This document shows positions 24,754-40,657 of a stretch of DNA of 64,000 nucleotides, one piece after another. The notes below the pieces were generated by a model that was given only the letters and a program-made list of their open reading frames with translations, did not search any database and was not told the origin of the DNA. The DNA is from Tetrapyrgos nigripes (taxonomy: Eukaryota; Basidiomycota; Agaricomycetes; Agaricales; Campanellaceae), in the NCBI GenBank assembly GCA_013368315.1, contig JAACJM010000162.1:62001-126000 (forward strand), read 5' to 3'. Made by a program: the position numbers and the translations under genes. Position 1 is the first letter of the stretch. Each line of letters opens with the position of its first letter.

Positions 24754-27021
24754 ATGAGCTCCTTCAGTGGACCTATGGCTAATGATTTAGGTGTGTCCTA
24801 CTCTCTCTATTCCTCACATTTATCTCAATTTTTGCTTCTTATAGTTGCCATCTTCCATGCATCATTTCACCCAACGAGAGGGAATGTAATTGACTGGTCT
24901 CTCAAGGTTTCGGACGGTAGGTAACGTCCCTGGGCAGGTGACCCTTTTCCCATTTACTTACGGCTGGGGCAAATTAGACATTGAGCTCGATAATCTCGAG
25001 TTTAGTGCTCTTCCGAGTGGACTACACCTCGTAGACCAAGACATTGTGTGAGTGGTGCAGTCAACTATGTGGAATTCTCCCCCTGAATCCTTGTTTTGCA
25101 GTTATTTTTCGAAAAACGGCTACCAAGGTGCCTGTGCATTTCGGAGGGTCAAATCAACAGAACAGGGCCATCGAGGCTTCCGTCTGTCGTCTCTAGGCAT
25201 TCTGGTGGAAAAGACTGCTAGACCCAGACCTTGGCAACATGTTTCAGCTCTGAAGGACCTCGTTGCGATGCTGTATGCTTCATCAGAATTAATAGACTCC
25301 TCGCAACCTTTGGAGCCTGATTGGGTCCCTGTACAGCGTTATTGGGAGGAGCACAGAGTCCGGGACGCTTCGGGGTCAGGAGTACGAGGATGGGAGGGTT
25401 GGAGTCATGAGTTAGACGGGGTGCGTTTGACTATTTGCCCATGCAGACGATTTTCATTCATCACAGTGTCTTCATTCTCTAGTCCAACTCTGAACGTCTG
25501 ATGCCAAACCCAACGCTACATCTTCCTCATCTACTGCGCATCCTAGGTCCCTCAACGCTGACGCTCTACAAGCACGTCATCGGCCGAAAGAGGATACTCA
25601 TTTATACCCTTCCTCCCGTTGAGGCCGCATGTATACTTTGCCAGGTAGCTGCGGACTTTTGTTACGAGCAGCAGATCGCGTCTGCTATCTCCGAGGCGTC
25701 TAGCGGTAATAGTGGTTTTACGAAACTGGCTGGCAAGAACAAGGAGGGCATAAGCGTTCTAGGAATGATTACTCTCAGTGATGTGGATAGATTACAAGCT
25801 GAGAGTAAGTCGGGACGTGGGTGGATTGCCTGTGAGTTACACATCATCCCGAAATGTCCAAATATTATGAGCTGACAAGTTTAATTCTACTGTGCAGGTA
25901 CGACTGACGCAATATTCCTAGAGAAACCATCCCATTACGACCTTCTCATCGATTTGACGACATCGACGCCTAGCAAGGCTTCTCGGCCGACTTTTTACTC
26001 TTCAAGACCCGTTTCATCACAACAACCTTCATCTTCTCGCGGACCTACCCATAAATTATCCACTATTCGTTTTGCTTGGAGTGATGTGAAACTTGTATGT
26101 CCAGAGTTCCGGTCGTTATATCATTCTCTCTAATCTCAATTTGATCCACAGTGGAATGAACTGGAACGCATCCTCTCACTCGACTCCTCTCACACCCACG
26201 ACCTTTCCTGCTGCAGCCCAGCTTCACCTTCTGGGGCATATAATGACCCTAAATACAAGGCCATCACAGCTTGGACCGACGTCTGGCGGGTGTACGAAGA
26301 CGTTTGTCTCGTTTGTGCTGGGCTGTGGATAGGCACCTGGCGAGGCAACTCGCCACAATCCTACTCCACTGCCGATGGTGCATCAAATTGGGGTGCTGTC
26401 AGGCTGGAAGGGGACGACGACCTTACGCTTAATTCGCTACTGAACGACGCGGCAACTGATGATGGTGCAACTGGATCTGGGTCTGGGCAGGGAGAAGGCA
26501 GTAGAAGTGGTGGAGGGTCTCAGCAGATGATGAGAAGTCTGGGTATGGGAATCGAAGGACGACCGGTACCGCCTAGTCCTTCAGCTAGGACTACGAGACG
26601 AACGAGCGCCATGTCGTGGTCTAGTGGGAGGGCTACCCTTACGGGGAGTACTGCTCCTAGCAGACTGAAGGATCAAGACAGGGATAGGGACCAAGCATTA
26701 CAAGAGGAACCCGAGTTGGTCGATGACTTGGACAGAAGGAACGGTCAACTCTTGACAACTCTAGCGTTATTGCAAACCTTCCATGCGCATACATCCTTCC
26801 AACTTTCTACTTTGGAGAGCTTCCTACCCCCGAAGAATGAAAGGAATAATGGCGTTATGGTATTGTCGCCCAAGGAGATTTTGACGTTTGAGTTGGGACC
26901 GTTCAGCTCCGTTGATGAGAGGTATCTGGAGTGGTTGGCATCGGAGTACGGCGAAGGGTCGACGTTGGTGATTAAGAGGAGTTGGAAGGATTTCTTTGGA
27001 GTTGTGTTTGGGTACAGTTAA
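24754..27021 (+). CDS. DENND11/LCHN-family protein (DUF2347)
   Basis: Seven exons (24754-24790, 24845-24916, 24978-25047, 25102-25420, 25483-25831, 25898-26094, 26152-27021) join in phase to 637 residues. The N-terminal part has the LCHN hallmarks: Ile-Phe-His-Ala-Ser-Phe followed by a Gly-Asn-Val-Ile-Asp-Trp-Ser motif, then Glu-Phe-Ser-Ala-Leu-Pro-Ser-Gly-Leu-His and Tyr-Phe-Ser-Lys-Asn-Gly-Tyr. The middle contains the Pro-His-Leu-Leu-Arg-Ile-Leu-Gly-Pro DENN-like core; the C-terminal half carries a Ser/Gly-rich disordered insert (about 440-520) and ends in a helical segment. Family members are predicted DENN-type guanine-nucleotide-exchange factors for Rab GTPases in membrane traffic; activity in fungi is mostly inferred. 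A start at 24775 is also in frame. Confidence 0.88.
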
Positions 27022-27919
27022 AAGCCTGGTTATATGTAGGCTGCAGCGCACTCCGCGCGCCCACCGGAACTTGCTCGCACCCAAGGCTCTTCTGAAACGG
27101 ACTGTTTATCGTGTATATATTTTGCTCTCACTGCATCATCCACTCCTTCGTAATCTTGCTACATAACCCTCATCCTCAATACCCTTTTCGACCTTCATCT
27201 CACTCACTCAGAAACACTGTACTGAACACTCATACTCGACAAATCATTGTTTGAACACTCATATTCAGAGAGACTCCTTCTCTTATTCTTATCTGTTATT
27301 GCATAGCATAGCTACATGTAGCATCATCTTTTATGAGGCTTGCGACGCACTGACAGTATTAGACCGTCCTTAATGACAATTTGTGACGTGTTTCAAGTTC
27401 TTGTTTGGCATGTGTTTCTTTCCGTTCCGTTCCGAACCACGACAGGCCTGACGATCTTCGTCGTGTATGCATGCTACATATCAACACGTCTCTCGTAGCT
27501 TGCTAGAGTTTACTTCAATCGAAATCACCGAACGGACGGACGCGTGAAGGACATCCGACAGTGACAAGGCTTAAACCCCTTCAAGTTGACGTCAAGGACA
27601 TCGTTCATTGACCAACTAATCTCAGTATGGCCAGCCATTTTTTCTACCGAAGGAAACTCAAGATCAGGGTGTACCTTTCAAGAGTTGCAACGAGGCCTCA
27701 AGGCCTCACGCCCGTTGCGGTATAGCTTAATAACGATCACGATGCAATTCGAGGAACAGGACTTCATGCGTAGTACCTTGGTAGTACCCATCGAAACGCT
27801 CCGAGTCGGAGGTGTCAGCAGCCAGAAATACTATTCGTCGTCATACCTACTCGTAAAAGTGCTCTAGATCTACGCCAATGTCTGCGCAAAGGCTATTTCC
27901 GGATGCTTTTTTTGGTACT
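27022..27919. other. Intergenic region
   Basis: CT-rich 3' flank of the LCHN gene. A plus-strand ORF at 27586-27867 shows no domain and no splice context. I see nothing else. Confidence 0.4.
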
Positions 27920-29132
27920 CTGATGACGTAGTCTCGGTACTAGACTGACTACGCGAATTTCGTCCCAAAAAGTTCGAACTCATTGCGTAGCAGTCTGGAC
28001 TAGAACCCCCAGACCCCAGAAGGACCCCGGAACCGCTAGTCCTTTGCCCACCACCGTCGTCGTCGCGTCTCGTCCACCAACGCGTTTGACGCGTTCCTCT
28101 CCTCTTACTCTTACTCTACTCTGATAATACCTTTCTAATATACATAATGCTCTAATTATGCCCGAAATTTTCCACCCTGACGACCCAAGACCTCTGAAAA
28201 AAACCTCGTCGCGAGGCCTCTTCCTATCGGCTTTCACTCTTCACCAAATCCTTATTACCCCCATCTACACCTCTCAAAACCACGACAATCCACTCATTAA
28301 CCGCGTCATCCCCTGCTCCCTGCCCAGAAATACCTACTCGCTCTCCTCTCGCGTCCATATACTCCCTCTTTCCCAATCACAGTCTACAGTAGCTCCTCAA
28401 ATTTCGGGAGAGCTCTGCTGTAAAGCTTTTCAAGATCAAAAATCTTGAAAGAGGCCTTTTCCATTGTCATATCCTTTGCACCCAGACGAAGGTAACCAGC
28501 ATCATCATAATTTTCACTCCCCATGCCTTGTCTGTTAGGCGGCTAAACTCCTTGACATAGACCTCCCTCCCTCTCTAAGAGCCATTCTTGGTACAATAGC
28601 TTGTCCAAATCACCACCACGGGCAAAGAACTGCTTTATGACCTTGAGTGAACCTTCCTCGTTGGCAAAGAATATGCCGACAATCCGTCTAGCTGATACGG
28701 GCAGCCTATCAGGATCCCAGAGAGAATATCGAGGAATTGGCTGAGGGACAGCCTTGAGTGCTTCTGTTTCATGTACTTCAAGACATCCTCGACACGTTCA
28801 GCGGGCGAAAGTCGCTCGGAATTCGTGTTCAAGACATCCTCGACGCGTTCAGTGGGCGAAAATTCGTGCTGTTGCAGAAAGGACAAGTAGACTGCATTAT
28901 GAAGCCGTATGTAGTACAAAGAGAGATTTATATACGGAGGAAGGTGTCCAGATGCAACGAACAACGACGCCGGTGGTGGGGAAAGTGCTGGGGTCCTGGG
29001 CCAGAAGTGCGAAGTCCTCTTACGTCTGGGGGTTCTAGTCCAGACTCCAGACTGCTAAGTACGCAATGAGTTCCCTTTTGACGAAATTCGCGTAGTCGGT
29101 CTGGTACCGAGACTAGTAGACTACTGATGACG
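27920..29132. mobile_element. MULE-like non-autonomous element with long terminal inverted repeats
   Basis: Two imperfect inverted arms of about 150 bp (27929-28074 and 28961-29123) flank about 890 bp of interior. Both ends start with TAGTCT when read inward; the right end carries one extra TAGTCTAC unit. The 9-bp direct repeat CTGATGACG lies at 27920-27928 and 29124-29132 and looks like a target-site duplication. Long arms plus a 9-bp duplication are the usual signature of Mutator-like elements. The interior has only short ORFs and no transposase, so it would depend on a helper. Inside it, two near-identical 20-30 bp direct repeats (28785 and 28830) are visible. Confidence 0.8.
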
Positions 29133-29910
29133 GAGCTCACAAATTTGGCTCAATCTGGCTAGCACGGAGGAACAGAGTTGAGAGCAAGACCGAATACTGT
29201 TGCGCGGAGTCGATCGGAGAGCACCAAGAACGTAAGGATTTGACTGCGTCGCCGCTACCGCTATGATTTCGGGTTACTTTTACTTCAAGGTTTTATGCTT
29301 GATGCATGTTGTCGGCCAACCAACCAACATAAATCCTAACCTCGTTCACACGCAAGTACTACCACCAAAAATAACTCATCATGGACTGCATACTATACTA
29401 GTATGCTTTTTTCCTCATGTCATGGGCTTCCTGGCACACATAATGTTTAGGTGTGCGGCCATTCTAGACTAAAAACCTGACGAACTTGATGGAGCAAGTG
29501 CCAAAGAAAATATTTAGAAGTTGCGTTTAGTTCAAGCTGTCTCCATATCATACCTCCGACTCGGTGTCTGGTTGCCTTACATCTAGAAACTGAACATACC
29601 CGACCCACTGTTCTTATGAAAAATGCACTGTGCCGAATAATACTCTGGCTCTGACCAAGCTCTGGATTACCCCGGAAAGCCTTGAGCTCAGCGAAGTGCA
29701 CCGGCATGCTTGCACGCGAAAATTCTCGCGTATCTATTCTGAGCAAATTCTGAGCGCAGCTAGATGGTACATACTAGGTAGTGCCCGGACTCCGGTGCCA
29801 CTGTAAATTTTCGCTCAGGGTGTGTAAGAATGCCTACTAATCCATTAGCACGATGGCGCACGAGGAATCTCGTTTCTGATTTCAAGGCAAGAAGACAAGT
29901 TACGAGTCTT
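29133..29910. other. Intergenic region
   Basis: No coding feature supported. The minus-strand ORF at 29447-29746 lacks recognisable domains. Confidence 0.4.
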
Positions 29911-30245
29911 ATTGTGAGCTCAACAATTGCATGTTGTGCAATGAAATGAGGACTCGTACCTGCCGCCGTATACAGTGGCCCTCACCGACATATTCTTATT
30001 GTGAGCTCAAATGGCCGCATTTTTCGTATCCCGGGAAAATATATCCTATTCCGTCAGCTCGGCAGACTCGGCACCAACTTGAAGCTTCTCAGCAAATTCT
30101 TCGTCCGGCGTCAACTTTCGTGGAGCAACGAACCAGTGACCAGTGCCCAGTCCATGGCCCACATCTACCTCTTCAGAGTGCATTTTATGGAATGGGATGA
30201 GGACTCGTACCTGCCGCTGCATACAGTGGCCCGCACCGACATATT
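29911..30245 (+). repeat. Dispersed repeat, two tandem copies (one internally deleted)
   Basis: A block running from a GTGAGCTCAA head to a CACCGACATATT tail occurs at 29998-30245. An internally deleted copy (head and tail only) precedes it at 29911-29997, and a third, more diverged copy lies at 41036-41290 in the same orientation. All share the tail segment starting GAGGACTCGTACCTGCCGC. I do not recognise the sequence. No inverted ends or target duplications were seen. Confidence 0.8.
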
Positions 30246-30546
30246 ATGTAACTCTCACGGCATCCGAATACCGTCGTGCTTCTGCAATTGCGTGGGACTT
30301 TTTGCTTGTACTCCTTCACCCGCTCCTTCACCCGTTGCGGACTTAGTACACAAATGTAACGTTTCTCGGAGCCTAAAGGACAGAATGGGAAACCCGCTCC
30401 TGCTTAATCATTCTTCGCATATGTACATCCGACGGTTTTACCCATCCTAAGGCTTTGCATTTACATTCATTTGGTCAAGTTCAAATTTTTTCATTCTGCA
30501 GTAGAGCTACTAACTGATCTAAACAGAAGCTGAAGGTCCAGCGGTG

Positions 30547-33063
<2,517 letters not shown>

Positions 33064-33219
33064 ATATGACTACTTCAGTAGCATAAGAATAATCTTTAGG
33101 ACTTGATAAAAGTAGAATCAGTACTAGTATCTGCGAGATCAAGCTATGAATTGATGTTCACATCCTTTATCTGTAGTAGTGAATGCTGAAAACGACTTCA
33201 TCTGACTTCCATCTATCCT

Positions 33220-34949
33220 TCAAATTCTCTGCACTCGGTCCTGGTTGCTCGCAATTGAAGAGGTAACTCTAATCCGAAAAGTAGGATATTCTCGTCGATT
33301 GACGAGGCTTTCACTAGGTACGGTACGTCTGGCACTACTAGTCCGAGTACGTTCTGCGCTCCTCAGTTTCTGTCGGATGTTGAGATTGTACAAGAGTGTC
33401 AAGGAATAAACCCTAGGGATAGTGTAGCTGAAGATTAAGGTGACTGAATCAAGCAGGAATTTGATTTGTATATTTCAGTACAACACTGCGAATTTTATGC
33501 ACAGAGGCAGATGCGTGGATTCGGAAGATCAGGATACGACTCACCATTAGTTCGAGGAGCAATAACGAAAGCAACCAGAGTCGAGATCGCAGCAAAAGCC
33601 GTAAATGAACCCGTTTTCACAGCTAGAGCCACCAGACGACGGACGAGCCTGAAAAGATTCAGTTGATTCATTGCCTTTTCGAGAATGTTATGCACACCCA
33701 GTAGCAACCAATATTCCGAGGCCAGAAGTTAGGAAACATCAAACCTCTGGGGAACGGGTTCGAAAACTTTAGATTTCCGAAGCTCGGCAAGCGAGCCGGC
33801 GAGTCCGGCTTCCGACAAATTTCTGAGTCACTGGAAAACTTGACCTTTCCGAACTGGCCACACGGAATATTAGTTGCTGCTGGGTGTGATGATAACCCAC
33901 CTTCGTCCAGAGCTGATCCCGACGTCTGTTGAGAGATAGTACTTGACCAGAAGCGCTGCAATAGACACGTCCGCCACCATTCCAGATGCCAGCCATGTGC
34001 TGCCGATAATATGTCAGTCGAAGTGAACTGGCTCGCAATTTTACGTTAAAAGGGCCTACATGATACCAGGTAATATTTGGAGCCGATTGGTAACCCTACG
34101 AGCAGTAACGAGCACCACTATGCTGTATACAATACCTGCAAGCTGGGTGTATCTTCCTATCATCAGATCCAATTTGCGAACGGGAAATAAAAAGCGGCAC
34201 TCACACAAGCGAGTATTGCGTGACCTACCCCGATCACCATGAATTTTCGTCTGGTACTGCGGGCATGGGTCAAAGGAGTAAAAGAGCGCAATTGCAGCCG
34301 TTACATACAGAAGCCAATACCTATTCAACATAAATACCTGCACGATTGCTCCCGAAACACCTGTGGAGATGAAAGATAATGTTTCGGGCCTGCAAAGCAC
34401 TGGAAACTCAGCGGGAATTCTTTCCCACCAAAACCATAGACCCACCAGTCTCGCAATCGCAGAGGAAGCCTTTCTCCTGTAGATATGTGTGTCAACAATT
34501 CGGAAGTCGAGATCAATGTTTGAAAAGCCGCTACCATAACGGACGACTCCATACTGTTGAAGTTTCCAGGAGACTCATTGATACTTGTTCAATGGTAGTA
34601 GCAAGACCGGGCAGGACTCACGGTGTAGCAATTGGTACACGCCACCACGGTCATCAACGTATCGCACACGACCACTCCCAAGACTGCAACTTTGATAATC
34701 AACTTGTCGTTGGAATAATGTCGGAAGTAATGGATTGCCTGAGTAAACAAACGAGAGTGTTAATCGTGCTAGATTGAGGGACTAGAAACGTACACGATAA
34801 ACAACCAGCACATACAACGTCAAGCTGAGTCAAGTGGATATAAGAAGTGACCGAGTTCGGTAAGAGGCACTGTTTATCCAGGAAGTCGAACCAATACATA
34901 AGACCAACGCGACGTACCCAAGTAACGCGTGCACCTCAGGGGCACTCAT
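33220..34949 (-). CDS. DUF6534-type seven-helix membrane protein
   Basis: Clear minus-strand exons are 34738-34622 (39 codons), 33999-33901, 33648-33545 and 33443-33220. Between them lie exons ending in Trp-Pro-Glu-Thr-Leu and in Thr-Arg-Arg-Lys-Phe. The family core Trp-Leu-Ala-Ser-Gly-Met-Val-Ala-Asp-Val-Ser is intact, as is Tyr-Ser-Leu-Thr-Leu-Leu-Tyr-Asn-Leu-Asn after the last helix. The start is probably 34949 (Met-Ser-Ala-Pro-Glu), but exon 2, carrying helix 1, is not convincing: its frame meets stops, so the 5' part may be damaged. The intron between 33901 and 33648 is 252 bp, about four times the usual length. The exon lengths (117, 104) equal those of the two copies at 42.8 and 54.5 kb. 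The function of the family is unknown. Confidence 0.75.
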
Positions 34950-35522
34950 GGGTTCAGTGTTGAAAGTTGGGGGAAGCTGAGACTGGCCGCACAGTTCATG
35001 GCAGCACGGTGGTTATATATCTGAGCCTACATTCATTTTAGTCAACGACTTGTCATAGAACGAGGGCCCTGATTTATAGCCTTTAGTGGGAAGGTCACCG
35101 TCCCGGCGGAGTTTGGATATTTCACCCATATCAACGGTTTTCTTCTGTAATGTCAGAGACTCGAAGGATTAGTCACAAGAATACAGAATTCTCTCCCCCA
35201 GACGGTTATGGGACTTAACGGGAGCCAGTGTTACATAGCTGCAGCATGTTGGTTAATCGCAGCAGGGTCCGTGACAGCTCTGGCAAGCTCTGATAGGTTT
35301 ATCGAAACGCCTCGGAGGTACTAGGAGCTCTATACACTTTTCAGACAATCTGATCAGAGTGAGATTGAAGACTGAGGGACCGTCTGCAAGAGAAATTGTA
35401 ATATTTAGAAATCTACCAATACACGATAAACATACACGCTCATTCAGTTTTCCATAGCTTCACGATCTAGGGAACTAAGAATCAGAACGCCGCAAAGCGA
35501 TGTATCCAGGCACCGTCAGATC
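34950..35522. other. Intergenic region
   Basis: Promoter side of the DUF6534 gene and 3' flank of the amine-oxidase-like gene. No coding feature seen. Confidence 0.5.
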
Positions 35523-37827
35523 TCACCTTTGCCATTCGGCTGCTGAACATCTCTCGCCTAATCCATGCCCACTCCTATACCACATCCCATGCACCAATAA
35601 TAGATACAACCTAAAACACAACTTTGCAAACCCATCCTCATCCAACTCCTTTGGATAAGCGGCACCCAGACTGTAAGCCGCAGCTACACCAGAAATGACA
35701 GCTACTTCATGCGCGTTGACCAGTGTCCAAGACCCAGCGTACGTCGTATGACGGTATCCGTTGAGGAGGAATAACCATGGGACGACGAAGAAGTAGTGGG
35801 TGTAAGAGTGACATAGTTGATGCCACCAGTTCTCGGAGACTGTTTTGAGATGGCGAGGATAAGAGGTAAGGATGCGTTGCAGTGAGGTGAGTGAGGATGA
35901 AGGACATACTGATCTTGTCACGCTTGATTTCGTCTCTAGACCAAGTATTTTCGTGTTTCTTGTTCAAGAAGATGGTCTGCAGGAGCTCAGTCTATTTCAC
36001 TTGAGTAATGTTGGTGGATGCTCACCTGGAAAACCCGGTTTTCCAACGGGAGGTCATTAGGAAACTGAGCCTGGAAAGCCGAACAGTCAAAGCTCATCTC
36101 GAGCTTGCGAGGGTCTGCTGGTGTCTGCTTGATGTAATACATCCTGTAAAAGCGAAGCACTCAGCTTGTTGCACGGATAAAGATTAGAAAAACGACTACT
36201 GACGGTTTGAAGATTTCCTTAGCCTTCTGAACCCTCTCTGACTCATCCCTCCCTTTCAGATCTGTGACCGCTAGGTCGTCCCTAAACTCAATTTCATACC
36301 ATTTCTTCATATAGTCCAAATCCTATCAGTTCATTGCGCATATAGTCAGCAAACCAGCGCATACATGCAGCACACAAGCCAAAAGCTCACCGTATGCGTA
36401 ATAGTAATATCATCACTCCACTTCGTCGACCCTAAAACCCTATTTTCAATCCATCTTGCCTGCTTCCCCAATAATTTATTCGCCGTGTCTGCCAAGACGC
36501 AGAAAACGATCTCATCGTATTCTTCAATCACTTCATTCTCATATGCATCCTGTTCCAGCTGTCCTCGCTCGTTCGCGTTCGCGTTCGGGTTTACACCAGC
36601 AACGGTAGTATTCTGCGTCCCTTTACGAGCTTTCAACCCGACTTGTACCCCGCCTTTCCTGGTCCTCTTAAGGATTCTAGCGACCTCAGTCTCAAGACGG
36701 ATGCGAACACCCTTTGCCTCCAGAGCGTCTTTCCAGTCCATGTAGACTCTGGTTGCTTCAGGGAACACGACCATAGGTGGAAGGTTGGACGTGAGCATTT
36801 GGGGATCAATCGGATACCCTGTATGAACAAGGGTGAGCGGGTATGACGAGGTATAGGAGAAAGTTGACTGACACATTCCGTAGGTAGGGGACGTATAGAG
36901 TCTCTCCATCATAATCGTAGGTAGGTTTGGGGTCGCGTTTCCGGTTCCTAAAAAGGTCTTCAGTATGAAAGCTCAATAGAATCTAAATTTTGACTTTACC
37001 CAAGAAAAGAGCGAGACTAGAAAGTGGTTTGAAAGGGTAAGTCACCAGTGGTGAACGCATAAAGGTTGGAACACTACCTTGGATAAATCATACAATTGAT
37101 GAATCTGGTAGAGAAGATCAGGACGGCTTATCCGCAGAAAGGACTTTGCAACTCACTCGTCCGAGAAGAAGAACATCTTGAGACTGACTTTGATAGGTAT
37201 CATGGCGAAGAAAAGCTCAAACCAGCGCATGACTTTAATAACCCAGGAGAAGCGTTTGATTTCTTTGGCATGACGCTCCACAAATTGGGATGGAAACACA
37301 TTGGTCCAGAACTGGAAGGCAGTTCGTGAGCCTTCAAGTATGCGAAAAGGTGCTAGGAGATCCCATACCGTGCCTCCCTTTCCAAACGAAACTTGCAGGT
37401 CAACGCTAAAAGACGTGTCCGGTCGTCAACACATTGAGTAAACGCTAGGTATATGCGCACGTACGGATGAGGACGATGCTCTAGTTTGCCGAACATGTGG
37501 AACGTGTGATGATATATATGCGAGCCCCTGCATCCAAGCCAGTCATTGGAGGGAGCAGAGAGGTAAATCTACAGCAACGTACCCTTGTACACCCTGATTC
37601 AGCCAGTTCGCTCCATACTTCTCCTTATCGATAGGAATGGAAAACATCTGTCCACCACAGTAGTTCTGAGCCTCTACCAGGGTTACCTCAAACCTGTCCG
37701 GGTGTTGAGACAAAGTATCCGCACACGCCATTCCCGCCGCCCCCGCGCCGACAATGAGGACGCGTTTTTTGTATTTCTTGGCGTCGTCCATGATCTGTCC
37801 AGGCTCAACGTCAGGCACCAAGGACAT
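35523..37827 (-). CDS. FAD-dependent amine-oxidase-like protein
   Basis: Twelve exons (37827-37583, 37527-37465, 37405-37369, 37311-37157, 37104-37078, 37016-37000, 36947-36873, 36818-36391, 36322-36204, 36143-36026, 35976-35910, 35839-35523) join in phase to 555 residues. The N-terminus has the dinucleotide-binding motif Val-Gly-Ala-Gly-Ala-Ala-Gly-Met-Ala and then Glu-Ala-Gln-Asn-Tyr-Cys-Gly-Gly-Gln. Downstream are Ser-Leu-Ala-Leu-Phe-Leu-Gly-Thr-Gly-Asn, the Tyr-Thr-Ser-Pro-Thr-Tyr-Gly-Met-Trp motif and a C-terminal Asn-Gly-Tyr-Arg-His-Thr-Thr-Tyr-Ala-Gly-Ser segment. The fold is that of flavin amine oxidases/desaturases; the substrate is unknown. Exons of 17 and 27 bp occur. Its position 2.5 kb from the halogenase may indicate a shared pathway. 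Confidence 0.88.
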
Positions 37828-37866
37828 GGGAAATGACTGGAAAGTAAGCCAATACTGACCATCTTG

Positions 37867-37873
37867 ATTTATA
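37867..37873 (-). promoter_or_regulatory. TATA box of the amine-oxidase-like gene
   Basis: TATAAAT on the minus strand, 40 bp before the start codon at 37827. Confidence 0.4.
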
Positions 37874-38098
37874 CAAAGACAAGAAGACTAGGAGACTCGG
37901 AGTGCGTCATCGCCGACGCGTCTCAGGAAGAGGATCGATCGACGTCGACTAGTAGCGCTTGATGGGGTCCCATTGCTGACCGACTTGTAGGAGCGTAAGT
38001 GACGGTGCTGGACGGTGAAAACAACCATGATGGATGTGAGTAGACTTGGTCGATGCGAGCCGTGCGCGTGAGGACGCGACTGAGATCCTACATATGTA

Positions 38099-38626
38099 TA
38101 TGTAGGTCAGTTTGTACAAAAATTATTTCACACGCGCGCTCTAGTACCTGGTCGCGCACGCCGTCCTCGGCCCACCTTACTAGGTCTATTCCGTCAGTGT
38201 TTCCCACTCAAACTAGAAATCTACCATACTAGTAGCCAAAGTAAAGGCAGCAGTGTACCCTGAGGTGAAAATGAAAGGATACGGGTTGTGTTGAGGAGAC
38301 TCGGTCAACCATCTGCCTATGACGTTTCATAGATTACGTATGTAAGATATAGTCGTGTTTGGAAGTGAAGGTGTCGGACTTTGTCATCCCGAACTCCGAT
38401 CAAATGGACCTGACTTCGACCACCGACGCGTCTTGGGTTCACGTATCCTTTCATTTTCACCTCAGGGTACACTACTGCCTTTAATTTGGCTACTAGTAGG
38501 GTAGATTTCTAGTTTGAGTGGGAAACACTGACGGAATAGACCTAGTAAGGTGGGCCGAGGACGGCGTGCGCGACCAGGTACTAGAGCGCGCGTGTGAAAT
38601 AATTTTTGTACAAACTGACCTACATA
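38099..38626. mobile_element. Foldback element (MITE-like) with 185-bp arms
   Basis: The arms 38099-38283 and 38442-38626 are inverted copies of equal length. Reading through both, I count three mismatches. The 158-bp centre has no ORF of note. The octamer TGAGATCC occurs at 38081-38088 and 38635-38642 and may be a target-site duplication, but it lies 8-10 bp outside the arms, so the true ends are uncertain. The right arm ends 67 bp before the acetyltransferase start codon. RNA across the element would form a 185-bp hairpin. Confidence 0.85.
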
Positions 38627-38693
38627 GATCCAGGTGAGATCCGTGACCAATCTCATTGCCGCCAGACATCCACGAGCTGCCTCCTCGACCACA

Positions 38694-39624
<931 letters not shown>

Positions 39625-39946
39625 CGAGGACGGCGTTACTTGGTGTCCCGCTAATAGTGTCCCTTTACTTGTATGGTGCATGCTCGATCAATGGTACCTG
39701 TTACTGGTGATGACAAGGCTCCAATCCTAGAGCGTCGCGCTCGTGGAGTGACATACTAATATAAGGTTCAGCCCTTTCTCCGAGTTGTCCCAGGTTGTCC
39801 TTGGGTCGCGGTGTACCGCTTACTACCCAGCGCCTGACACCCTATGGGGATCATATTTTTATTTTTATTTTGGAAATTTGCATAAGTACAGGCCGTCTTG
39901 GACGTAGTGCCCACTAATAACAACGAACGCGGTTGGGTCTATCACC

Positions 39947-40657
39947 ATGAATGCTAATTTACCAGAATTACAGCAGTCCTTTCCTAATCATTCTTCCGAC
40001 GGTCAGCTTCCTCTCGATTCCTACGCGACTGCTGCTCGCTCACATCTCGACTTTCTAATCGAAAATCCAACTCTCATCAATTCTTTCATCATTACCTCTG
40101 AAGGCATCGCTCTGTACAAAACCGAGACCAAAAATGGTTTCTGGGGAGACAAAGAGACGGTGGTATATAAACTAGATCGCAATCTTATTGGACAAGAAAC
40201 AACATCGGAATCTGGTGGTCGCTATCCCATCCCTGGATTTCCTTATGTGAAGATGGCGTCGATAGAGACTCATTTGCTCCATGACGATGTGGTGACCGTA
40301 TGGGAGAGGAAGGTAAAACCGATCAAATTGACTGCATGGAATGGGTGAGTCAGTTCGCTACTACTGTCTTCCGGTGAAAAAGTGTACACTGACAATTGAT
40401 GTCAACATCTTGTAGCAGCGTCGAATTTGCTGGTTTCGATGGGTATCCCTACAAATGGAAATATAAGAAGAATGGCTTCAAGGTAAGAAGACGACTCCCT
40501 TTTCACTTGTTTACTTACCCAGTACTTGCAATGTTTCTGACAGCTTCAACGTCGAGATTCTTCGACACCCATAGACCTCGGCTCGTATGACATTGACATG
40601 GCAGGAAGTAGAACAATGTTGCGCATAGAGAAAAACGCGATTCCTATCTTGGACTAG
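39947..40657 (+). CDS. DUF6593-like protein, truncated by an in-frame TAG
   Basis: Exons 39947-40344, 40416-40482 and 40544-40657 join in phase to 192 residues. The pattern of a short beta-rich domain (Thr-Glu-Gly-Ile-Ala-Leu-Tyr-Lys, then Val-Val-Tyr-Lys-Leu-Asp-Arg, then Tyr-Pro-Tyr-Lys-Trp-Lys) resembles DUF6593 proteins of Agaricomycetes; the function is unknown. After the TAG at 40655-40657 the same frame continues for 31 protein-like codons (helical, Glu/Lys-rich) to a TGA at 40751-40753. A TGG-to-TAG nonsense change is the simplest explanation. Confidence 0.7.
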
